Source: an uncultured Parvibacter sp.
GTDB lineage: Bacteria > Actinomycetota > Coriobacteriia > Coriobacteriales > Eggerthellaceae
Assembly: GCA_910587945.1 (NCBI GenBank)
Contig: CAJUNI010000088.1
Coordinates: 1-7,672, forward strand
Direction of reading: 5' to 3'
DNA length: 7,672 bases
In this document: piece after piece, positions 1 to 5,084 of the stretch
How the letters are laid out: every line of letters starts with the position of its first letter
How positions within the stretch are numbered: position 1 is the stretch's first letter
The notes under the pieces: generated by a model
Told to the model about the DNA's origin: nothing
Databases searched by the model: none
The model's input: only the letters and a program-made list of their open reading frames with translations
Program-made: the position numbers and the translations under genes

Positions 1-270
1 GGACACGCTACCATCGTGGACTACAAAACCGGTGGTCAGCGTCGTGATACCGAGGAAACGTTGTGCCTGCGCCATGGACTTCAAGCTTGCTGTTATAGCT
101 ATGCCCTGCTGTTAGCGGGTTATGCGGAGGTTGAGGTTATCTTTGTGCGGGTGGAGCGTCTTGATAAACAGGGGGACCCGGAATCTATTCGGTTTACATT
201 CACTCAAGACGCCCTCCCGTGGCTGCGCGAAAGTCTAGAACAGGCCATCGCAGGTCAGCGTGAAAGCTAA
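1..270 (+). CDS. C-terminal fragment of a RecB-family PD-(D/E)XK nuclease, probably part of an AddA/UvrD-type helicase-nuclease
   Basis: The reading frame is open from base 1, so the gene begins before the window; 89 residues remain. The first residues contain VDYKTG, which matches the D-x-K nuclease motif of RecB-family PD-(D/E)XK domains. About 30 residues later comes QACCYSYAL, which fits the Q-x3-Y motif found after it in AddA, AddB and RecB nucleases. The segment then gives a beta strand (VEVIFVRVE) and a short helical tail. Proteins of this kind resect double-strand breaks in the cytoplasm, and the nuclease domain usually lies at the C-terminus of a large helicase polypeptide, as here. 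The helicase part is not visible, so AddA, a RecB-like protein or a stand-alone nuclease cannot be told apart. The gene ends in TAA, 7 bases before a hairpin. Confidence 0.8.
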   Translation, partial: GHATIVDYKTGGQRRDTEETLCLRHGLQACCYSYALLLAGYAEVEVIFVRVERLDKQGDPESIRFTFTQDALPWLRESLEQAIAGQRES

Positions 271-277
271 CAGAAAA

Positions 278-303
278 GAACCCCATCACAGGTGATGGGG
301 TTC
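278..303 (-). terminator. Rho-independent terminator between convergent genes
   Basis: A perfect 11-bp stem (278-288 with 293-303) carries a 4-base loop. On the minus strand the stem is followed by TTTTCT, which gives a short U-run and suits the lipoprotein gene ending 47 bases away. On the plus strand no T-run follows, so termination of the nuclease gene would be weaker, although the same hairpin may serve both. Confidence 0.8.
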
Positions 304-350
304 GTGAATACCTCACAGAGGGAGTTGAACGAGAGATAAACTGAACGCTC

Positions 351-782
351 TTAGTTTGTCTTTGTGGGCTCGTTGGCTCCTTCGGCAGCGGTCGGCGTAG
401 AGGCTGCTGCTTTATCCTGGGCATTTACGTCGGTAGAGCCGGCATTGTTGGGCTCGATGGCGGCGTTGGTATCAGAGCTGTCACTGTTATTGTTTGTTTG
501 AGTTGCCTCGTTAGCGCCTTCAGCGGCGGTCGGGGTAGAGGCAGCTGCTTGGTCCTGAGCGTTAGTATTCTGGGTGTCATAGAGCATAGCGTCTTCAGAG
601 GCAGTAGGAACCTCTTCGCTCTCGGCAATTTGATCGGCTGCTACCAGGTCATCTTCGTTTTCGGCAGCAGGCTTTTCGGTGGTGCATCCACCCATAGCGA
701 GGGTGCAAACAAGAGCTAAAGCGGCCAAGATACCCACAGCTGCGAAGCGATACTTTACGGTTTCAGTGGTAGTGACTTTCAT
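351..782 (-). CDS. Small putative lipoprotein with an internal 24-residue duplication
   Basis: A 143-residue protein of unknown function. Residues 1-32 form a signal peptide: a charged start, then a hydrophobic stretch (about 13-32), then Cys33 in the context LAMGGC. The lipobox is imperfect because Met sits at -3, but the cysteine position, the hydrophobic core and the following TTEKPAAE make lipid anchoring outside the membrane likely. The mature part has no recognisable fold. It is rich in Ala, Asn, Thr, Asp and Glu and looks disordered. Residues 74-97 and 120-143 are the same 24-residue unit with three substitutions, and the second copy forms the exact C-terminus. The ATG start is supported by GGAAGGA a few bases upstream. 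Downstream is a good terminator. It could be a surface spacer, a cell-wall adhesin fragment or a substrate-interaction tail; no enzyme motif is seen. Confidence 0.85.
   Translation of the reverse strand: MKVTTTETVKYRFAAVGILAALALVCTLAMGGCTTEKPAAENEDDLVAADQIAESEEVPTASEDAMLYDTQNTNAQDQAAASTPTAAEGANEATQTNNNSDSSDTNAAIEPNNAGSTDVNAQDKAAASTPTAAEGANEPTKTN
354..563 (-). repeat. Two diverged 72-bp direct repeats within the lipoprotein gene (354-425 and 492-563)
   Basis: Each copy encodes 24 residues containing STPTAAEGANE. The copies are in frame, separated by 66 bp. By hand alignment they differ at about 15 of 72 bases but only 3 of 24 residues, so most differences are synonymous. This indicates an old duplication kept at the protein level rather than a recent slippage event. 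Confidence 0.85.
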
Positions 783-827
783 GATGGTTCCTTCCCTCGA
801 CGATGCTTGTCCAATGCAAGCCTGTGA

Positions 828-855
828 TTGGTATCCTCCACCGGCCTTCTGTAAA
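828..855 (-). promoter_or_regulatory. Weak candidate promoter for the lipoprotein gene
   Basis: On the minus strand a TTTACA -35-like box (850-855) lies 16 bases before TACCAA (828-833), which matches only half of the -10 consensus. It would start transcription about 40 bases before the ATG. The rest of the 223-bp gap to pyrE (783-1005) holds only small imperfect hairpins, one just after the pyrE stop, and no convincing gene or terminator. Read-through from pyrE is an alternative. Confidence 0.2.
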
Positions 856-1005
856 GTCCCGCTTCAGATGTCATCTCAGATAATAGGAAGGTCCACAGAA
901 AAGTGGCTCTACAATGGGGGTTCGTCAGGGGACCGTGAGTGCTACGTCACCCGCTGAAACCGTTTCGCCATGATATGGAAACCATCGAAAACCTCTTGTA
1001 ATAAT

Positions 1006-1692
1006 CTACCCTTCGCTTGGTACGCCCCATTGTTCGTAATAGCGGGCAATGGCCTTATAGGTGTCGTCATTGATAACCACGCGACCATCAACTTCGTGGT
1101 TATGGAGTGCCTCCACTACATCATTCATGGTCACGATAGCGGCGGTGGGGAAGCCGTAGCGAGCTTGTACCTCGTCAAGGGCGCAGACCTTACCTTCTTT
1201 GCCTACCTCCGTGCGGTTGAGCGAGACCATGAGGCCAACAATTTCCACGTCAGCTGCCGCCTTCAAAATAGGGTAGGTTTCCTCAATGGATTTTCCTGAG
1301 GTGGTAACGTCTTCCACAATGAGCACACGGTCGCCATCGTGTAAGGATGAGCCCAAGAGGATGCCGGTATCGCCGTGATCTTTAACCTCTTTGCGGTTTG
1401 AACAATAGCGCACCTCTTTGCCGTAGAGCTCGCTGATACCCATGGCGGTAATCACTGAAAGCGGAATGCCTTTATAAGCGGGACCGAACACCACATCAAA
1501 ATCCAAGCCAAACTGTTCATTAATGGCCTGGGCATAATAGAGGCCAAGACGGTGAAGTTGGCTGCCGGTAACATAGGCACCAGCGTTCATGAAAAAGGGA
1601 GACTTTCGGCCGCTTTTCAAGGTGAAGTCACCAAACTTCAGGACATCGCTTTCGACCATAAAAGTAATGAATTCTTCCTTATACGCTTCCAT
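1006..1692 (-). CDS. pyrE: Orotate phosphoribosyltransferase
   Basis: A complete 228-residue cytoplasmic enzyme that transfers ribose-5-phosphate from PRPP to orotate, giving orotidine monophosphate in de novo pyrimidine synthesis. The N-terminal signature FTLKSGRKSPFFMN is at 23-36. The mobile catalytic loop NRKEVKDHGDTG (99-110) carries the Lys and His expected in the E. coli-type family. The PRPP-binding motif VLIVEDVTTSGKS is at 123-135, with the paired acidic residues E127 and D128. Length is slightly above the usual 210-215, mostly at the C-terminus. The ATG is preceded by AAGGGA at a suitable distance. No other pyrimidine gene lies beside it in this window, so it appears to be expressed alone or with the lipoprotein gene downstream. 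The family assignment is secure. Confidence 0.97.
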   Translation of the reverse strand: MEAYKEEFITFMVESDVLKFGDFTLKSGRKSPFFMNAGAYVTGSQLHRLGLYYAQAINEQFGLDFDVVFGPAYKGIPLSVITAMGISELYGKEVRYCSNRKEVKDHGDTGILLGSSLHDGDRVLIVEDVTTSGKSIEETYPILKAAADVEIVGLMVSLNRTEVGKEGKVCALDEVQARYGFPTAAIVTMNDVVEALHNHEVDGRVVINDDTYKAIARYYEQWGVPSEG

Positions 1693-1712
1693 GGGAATCC
1701 CTTCGCTTTGTA

Positions 1713-1886
1713 GTGGGTATCCAATTCATTGACATCATACAGGATGGGGGTAGCGCTTGGGTTTCTAAGCGCTACTATGAAGGTGAAATACCGAGTGGAA
1801 TGCGAAGGTTGTTAGAGGACGCCGCGCTTGAGGTACTGTCCGTGCTCGCCCAACAAGTGAGTATAAGTGGAAGGGGAGGATTGTGA
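1713..1886 (+). CDS. Doubtful small ORF overlapping the next small ORF
   Basis: An open frame of 57 residues if GTG 1713 is used, or 28 residues from ATG 1800 (MRRLLEDAALEVLSVLAQQV...). Its TGA overlaps the GTG of the next ORF in the arrangement GTGA, which is typical of translational coupling. The C-terminal half could form an amphipathic helix. Against it: neither start has a convincing ribosome binding site, rare codons (AGG, ATA, CGA) are frequent, and the longer version runs through the pyrE promoter region and the inverted repeat at 1750-1775. No family is recognised. Confidence 0.25.
   Translation: MGIQFIDIIQDGGSAWVSKRYYEGEIPSGMRRLLEDAALEVLSVLAQQVSISGRGGL
1734..1739 (-). promoter_or_regulatory. 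Candidate -10 element of the pyrE promoter
   Basis: TATGAT on the minus strand matches five of six bases of the -10 consensus and would start transcription roughly 34 bases before the pyrE ATG. No good -35 box is found 16-18 bases upstream. That position falls inside the inverted repeat at 1750-1775, which suggests dependence on a bound regulator. Confidence 0.4.
1750..1775. repeat. Perfect 9-bp inverted repeat upstream of pyrE
   Basis: GTAGCGCTT and AAGCGCTAC are exact inverted copies separated by 8 bases. No T-run follows on either strand, so it is not a standard terminator, and no gene on the minus strand ends just before it. It covers the expected -35 position of the candidate pyrE promoter, which fits an operator. 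An RNA hairpin in a rightward leader is an alternative. Confidence 0.6.
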
Positions 1887-2035
1887 CTGAGGAACGGCCT
1901 GGCACTGAGTCTTCCCCTGATGATCGGGTGAAGACTATCTGGGAATCGCTTATCTTGGATCATCCTGCTCTTGTACTTTGTGCGTTTGGGGGATGCTTTG
2001 TGGTGGTACTTCTTAGAAAACTTATGGGTGCCTAG
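1883..2035 (+). CDS. Single-pass membrane microprotein of unknown function
   Basis: A 50-residue ORF starting with GTG, preceded by AAGGGGAGGA ending two bases before the start. Residues 1-20 are polar and acidic (MTEERPGTESSPDDR...). Residues about 27-44 form a hydrophobic segment (HPALVLCAFGGCFVVVLL) with two cysteines and a GG pair, followed by RKLMGA. This gives one membrane helix with a basic flank at the C-terminal side. By the positive-inside rule the short C-terminus would face the cytoplasm. The good ribosome binding site, the coupling-type GTGA overlap with the preceding frame and the clean topology support a real gene, but its size and unknown family limit certainty. It may belong to the rightward operon that follows. 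Confidence 0.5.
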   Translation: MTEERPGTESSPDDRVKTIWESLILDHPALVLCAFGGCFVVVLLRKLMGA

Positions 2036-2081
2036 ATCGGAGATTTGGTTTTACCTGCAATCCGTTGAGCTTTGCCTCTAT

Positions 2082-2145
2082 CCTAGGAGGGTCACCGATA
2101 ATAGGGGCGGCCGTGATAGAATCGCCACCGATAAAAGCCTAGGAG
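2082..2145 (+). repeat. Nested short direct repeats in the leader of the 93-residue protein gene
   Basis: CCTAGGAG occurs at 2082-2089 and 2138-2145, and CACCGATAA at 2093-2101 and 2126-2134. The order is A-B-B-A with a 3-base gap between A and B on each side. The second CCTAGGAG includes part of the ribosome binding region of the gene at 2160. The B copies are 33 bp apart, about three helical turns. Confidence 0.5.
2114..2122 (+). promoter_or_regulatory. Candidate extended -10 promoter
   Basis: TGATAGAAT has the TGn extension followed by TAGAAT (five of six consensus bases). It would start transcription about 30 bases before the ATG at 2160. No clear -35 box is present, which is tolerated by extended -10 promoters. 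It sits between the two CACCGATAA copies. The 124-bp gap from 2036 to 2159 holds no other gene. Confidence 0.35.
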
Positions 2146-2159
2146 AAGGGGAGCGTGAC

Positions 2160-2441
2160 ATGACTACATTCATTGCCCATTACCGGTCCCCCAATGCCTC
2201 GGCCCAGCGAGCACTTGGTCTTTTTGAGTTTGAAAGTGATGCTCGTATCGGTACCAAAGCAAATCAGCGCGATGCCCGCATGCGCATGCTTGAGCTTTAT
2301 GGAGCTGCGGCAGTGGGCTGGAATATCGATAAGATTGAGCGGAAAAGTGCAAAAAAGCCGGTGGCTGATGGCCAATTGGAATTAGACTTTCGCGATCCTA
2401 TTCCGGAGCGAAAGCGAAAGCGGAGCAAAGGTTATTGGTAG
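2160..2441 (+). CDS. 93-residue basic protein of unknown function with a possible clamp-binding motif
   Basis: No family is recognised. The frame is open upstream to an ATG at 1971, but ATG 2160 is chosen because AGGAGAAGGGGAG lies just before it and the upstream part overlaps another small ORF. Residues 1-60 look helical (ASAQRALGLFEFESDARIGTK..., then MRMLELYGAAAVGWNIDKIE). The C-terminus is strongly basic (PERKRKRSKGYW). At 72-77 is QLELDF, which fits the hexapeptide form of the bacterial sliding-clamp binding motif; this is a resemblance only. The stop is 8 bases before the peptidase start, so the two are very likely cotranscribed. The charge pattern would suit a nucleic-acid or ribosome-associated protein, without proof. 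Confidence 0.8.
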   Translation: MTTFIAHYRSPNASAQRALGLFEFESDARIGTKANQRDARMRMLELYGAAAVGWNIDKIERKSAKKPVADGQLELDFRDPIPERKRKRSKGYW

Positions 2442-2449
2442 GAGAAATA

Positions 2450-3721
2450 GTGAATACTCAGGATCAAGAATTCTTACAGCAGCTCTTAGAGACGCCATCG
2501 CCCACTGGATCAGAAGTGCCGGTGGCTCAGCTTGTACGCTCGTACCTGGCTGAAACGGTAGATGAAATCACCACAGACACCATGGGTTCGGTGGCTTGTC
2601 GTCTTGACGGTGCGGGAGATGGCCCGTCTTTGATGCTTGCTGCTCACATGGATGAAATTGGCTTGATGGTTACCTACATTAGTGATGAGGGTTATCTGTC
2701 GGTGGCAGCAGTAGGCGGAGTTGACGCGGCCATTTTGCCCGGTATGCGCGTTGATGTTCATACGGCCGAAGGCCCCATCCGCGGCGTGGTAGGCCGCAAG
2801 CCCATCCATCTCATTGAACCTGACGAGCGCAAGACGGTGACGGCTATTGATAAGCTTTTCATTGACATTGGGCTTGATGGGGAAACAGCAGCTCAAAAAG
2901 TTCGTGTTGGTGATGTGATCACCTTTGCCGTGGGATTCGAAACCTACGGAGATGGCTTTGCGGTCTCGCGAGCATTTGATGACAAATGCGGTGTCTGGAT
3001 TGGTACGCAAGTGGCCCGGGCCTGTGCGGAAGGGGAGCGTCCTCAGGGCTCGTTTACCTTTGTGGCCACCGTGCAAGAAGAAATTGGTACTCGCGGCGCC
3101 ATGACCAGCGCCCATGGCATCCAGCCGGATGTGGCTCTGGCCTTTGATGTGACCCACGCTACGGATTATCCGGGCATTGATAAGAGCCGCTATGGAAAAA
3201 TCATCTGTGGTGAGGGCCCGGTAATTGCTCGTGGACCCAATATCAACCCGGTTGTCTTTGAGCGCCTGGTAGCTGCTGCTGAAGCCGAGGGGATTCCCTA
3301 TCAACTCGAGGCAGAGCCGTCGGTCACGGGCACCGATGCGCGAGCAATCCAAGTTACTCGTGCGGGTATTCCCTGCGGCTTGATCTCCGTTCCTCTTCGC
3401 TATATGCATACTCCTACTGAAGTGGTGGCTCTGAAAGATATCGAAGCTACGGTGCGCCTCATCACGCGGTTTGTACGAGATTTGACCGAAGACGTGACGT
3501 TTATTCCAGGCTTGAGTCAGGAGACTGTTTCTTTGACGGAGGGGGAGTCTGAAGAAGAGCCGTCGGGTGACGTTCCGTTTGCTGCCAGCAATGAATTGCC
3601 GGTGGATGCTCATGAGGAGCGGGGCTCTGAAGTACCCCAAGGGGCGGTAGCTGATGAGGTGGATGCCCAAGTATCTGCCGAGCTCTACACTGACCAGCTG
3701 AATGCAGCCTCTACGGAGTAG
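2450..3721 (+). CDS. M42-family metalloaminopeptidase with an acidic C-terminal extension
   Basis: A 423-residue cytoplasmic zinc or cobalt aminopeptidase of the FrvX/TET/YsdC group, which trims peptides from the N-terminus, often as a large dodecameric shell. The metal and catalytic residues are all visible: H66 and D68 in AAHMDEIG, D177 in RAFDDKCG, E210-E211 in QEEIGTRG, D233 in AFDVTHATD and H320 in YMHTPTE. The catalytic domain ends near residue 354. Typical relatives are 340-360 residues, so the last 70 residues are extra: acidic, low in complexity and probably disordered (GESEEEPSGD..., then SAELYTDQLNAASTE). The start is GTG 2450, with AGGAG five bases before it; a TTG 15 bases upstream lies inside the previous gene and lacks such a site. 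smpB follows after 4 bases. Confidence 0.95.
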   Translation: MNTQDQEFLQQLLETPSPTGSEVPVAQLVRSYLAETVDEITTDTMGSVACRLDGAGDGPSLMLAAHMDEIGLMVTYISDEGYLSVAAVGGVDAAILPGMRVDVHTAEGPIRGVVGRKPIHLIEPDERKTVTAIDKLFIDIGLDGETAAQKVRVGDVITFAVGFETYGDGFAVSRAFDDKCGVWIGTQVARACAEGERPQGSFTFVATVQEEIGTRGAMTSAHGIQPDVALAFDVTHATDYPGIDKSRYGKIICGEGPVIARGPNINPVVFERLVAAAEAEGIPYQLEAEPSVTGTDARAIQVTRAGIPCGLISVPLRYMHTPTEVVALKDIEATVRLITRFVRDLTEDVTFIPGLSQETVSLTEGESEEEPSGDVPFAASNELPVDAHEERGSEVPQGAVADEVDAQVSAELYTDQLNAASTE

Positions 3722-3725
3722 CGTT

Positions 3726-4205
3726 ATGGCAGCGAAAAAAGACACCAATGACAACCTTATTGCCAAGAACCGCCGAGCGCTTCACGATTACGAGATTCTG
3801 GAGACCTTTGAAGCAGGCATAGAGCTCACCGGCACAGAGGTGCGTTCTCTGCGGGAGAATCACTGCCAACTCACAGATTGTTTCTGTTTAGTACGTGGTG
3901 GGGAGCTTTGGCTCAATAATGTCCATATTGCGCCTTACTCTCATGGCAGTATTTTCAACGGCGATCCCGATCGCAAACGCAAGCTGCTGCTTCACAAGCG
4001 CCAGATTCGCTATTTGCAGGAGAAGTCTCAGGAAAAGGGCCTCGCCATTGTGCCTTTGAAAATGTACTTCTCGAAAAACGGTTTGGTTAAAGTCGAGGTA
4101 GCCTTGGCTCGCGGCAAGAAACTCTATGATAAACGTGCAAGTATGAAAGAGCGCGATTCTCGCCGCGACATTGAGCGAGCTATGAAAGAGCATCAACGCG
4201 CTTAA
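3726..4205 (+). CDS. smpB: SsrA-binding protein SmpB
   Basis: A complete 159-residue protein that binds tmRNA and brings it to stalled ribosomes for trans-translation. The N-terminal part of the OB-fold reads IAKNRRALHDYEILETFEAGIELTGTEV across 12-39. The central block NNVHIAPYSHGSIFNGDPDRKRKLLLHKRQI is at 64-94. The C-terminal tail, which enters the ribosomal A site and mRNA channel, carries the family pattern ARGKKLYDKRASMKERDSRRDIERA. Length is normal. ATG 3726 is preferred to the in-frame ATG 3702, which lies within the peptidase gene; GGAG sits about eight bases before it, inside the last peptidase codons. No tmRNA gene was found in the window. The tight spacing with the peptidase suggests coexpression of ribosome rescue and peptide breakdown. 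Confidence 0.98.
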   Translation: MAAKKDTNDNLIAKNRRALHDYEILETFEAGIELTGTEVRSLRENHCQLTDCFCLVRGGELWLNNVHIAPYSHGSIFNGDPDRKRKLLLHKRQIRYLQEKSQEKGLAIVPLKMYFSKNGLVKVEVALARGKKLYDKRASMKERDSRRDIERAMKEHQRA

Positions 4206-4254
4206 GTAATAACCGGTAGTTGTGAGTATGTACAGGATTGGTAGGAGGCCGACC

Positions 4255-4890
4255 ATGGATTTAGATGACGAGCTGGAGTTAATGGAAGACACTGGCGAGA
4301 CTGAGGCTGAATGGACCGATCAAGAAACCGAATTGCAGGACGTCGAAGATGACGTCGACGAAATCATGGATGCCGATGCCGAAGAAGTGGACCTTGAGCA
4401 TGCCTACGCAAGCTTCGAAACCACCAATGAGGAAGACTATGATGGGTGGAGTGACGAAGAAGTGACGGAAGCTGAGGCTCAACGAGTCGGCGATGAGATC
4501 TTAGGCAATCAGGGCTTTGAGTTCGAAGATGACAATGATCTTGAAGCGGAAGCCATTGAAATGGAGATCGAAGAAGGAGACATCTATGCAGTCATCGTTG
4601 ACGAGGATGACAACGAAATAGGCTTCATTCTTCTTGATGAAGACGGCAATGAGCAGGAATACTATTTCGTCGAAGATGATTCCTTGGAAGATGAGGATGG
4701 CGATGACGGCACGACGGTGATCCGTGCCTCAGACGAAGAGGAATTCGATCTTGGCATTACCCGCGAAGGAGTGGCGGAGGCCACGGCTGACATGAATGCC
4801 ATCTATAAAGACGGAGTGGCTATTGCCGCAGAGCTCAAAGATGCCTTCGACGATATCACCTCCGGATTTGATTTCCTGAAGAAGAAATAA
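4255..4890 (+). CDS. Extremely acidic protein of unknown function
   Basis: A 211-residue protein not assigned to a family. By hand count 82 residues are Asp or Glu (39 percent) against 8 Lys or Arg. Residues 1-105 are almost pure acidic linker with a few aromatics (DYDGW, FEFEDD). A central block at about 109-140 (GDIYAVIVDEDD, EIGFILLDEDG, EYYFVED) alternates hydrophobic strands with acidic turns and probably forms a small beta sheet. The C-terminal 45 residues look helical (GVAEATADMNAIYKDGVAIAAELKDAF) and end in FDFLKKK, the only basic cluster. The start at ATG 4255 is fixed by TAGGAGG six bases upstream; an in-frame ATG at 4222 has no such site. The gene follows smpB after 49 bases and precedes a strong terminator, so it is probably the last gene of the operon. 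Possible roles include an acidic chaperone or a mimic of nucleic acid; both are speculation. Confidence 0.88.
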   Translation: MDLDDELELMEDTGETEAEWTDQETELQDVEDDVDEIMDADAEEVDLEHAYASFETTNEEDYDGWSDEEVTEAEAQRVGDEILGNQGFEFEDDNDLEAEAIEMEIEEGDIYAVIVDEDDNEIGFILLDEDGNEQEYYFVEDDSLEDEDGDDGTTVIRASDEEEFDLGITREGVAEATADMNAIYKDGVAIAAELKDAFDDITSGFDFLKKK

Positions 4891-4920
4891 GCGCTCCGGA
4901 AACATAACCTGTTCTTGAAT

Positions 4921-4956
4921 GTGACCTCCTGTTTCGGGAGGTCACTTTGTCGTTGT
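4921..4956 (+). terminator. Rho-independent terminator ending the smpB operon
   Basis: A perfect 9-bp stem (4921-4929 with 4937-4945, arms GTGACCTCC and GGAGGTCAC) has a 7-base loop and is followed by TTTGTCGTTGT. It lies 30 bases after the stop of the acidic protein gene. The reverse strand lacks a T-run, so the terminator chiefly serves the rightward genes. The interval from 4957 to 5084, before the convergent regulator gene, holds nothing convincing. Confidence 0.85.
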
Positions 4957-5084
4957 CGCATAACGCCAAGATGCCTGTTTGATGCGGCGGGGTCGAAAAC
5001 TTGCCTATAAAGAGCGATCTAAAGCAATGGAAATGGTGGCAGGAAAGCTACGTCGGGCATCACTGGTGGATGGCGACAATGGTG

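Noticed and set aside
893..906. Small hairpin CCAC-N6-GTGG in the gap between pyrE and the lipoprotein gene, considered as a terminator.
   Set aside because: Only 4 bp of stem and no T-run after it on either strand.
970..1299. Plus-strand ORF of 109 codons opposite pyrE.
   Set aside because: It is antisense to the conserved PRPP-binding region of pyrE and has no independent support.
1775..1963. A 62-codon minus-strand ORF between pyrE and the rightward operon.
   Set aside because: No ribosome binding site, Pro/Ser-rich composition without a motif, and it lies opposite the better supported microprotein.
1971..2159. Upstream extension of the 93-residue protein to ATG 1971.
   Set aside because: The extension overlaps the microprotein in another frame, has unusual composition (many Trp, Arg) and lacks a ribosome binding site, whereas ATG 2160 has a strong one.
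2510..3766. A long open frame of 418 codons on the minus strand opposite the M42 peptidase.
   Set aside because: The plus strand encodes a peptidase with all metal ligands. The minus frame gives a Ser/Arg/His-rich sequence with no recognisable motif, as expected of an antisense shadow.
4206..4254. Search for a tmRNA gene or a separate promoter after smpB.
   Set aside because: Only 49 bases are present, with no -10/-35 pair or tRNA-like structure.
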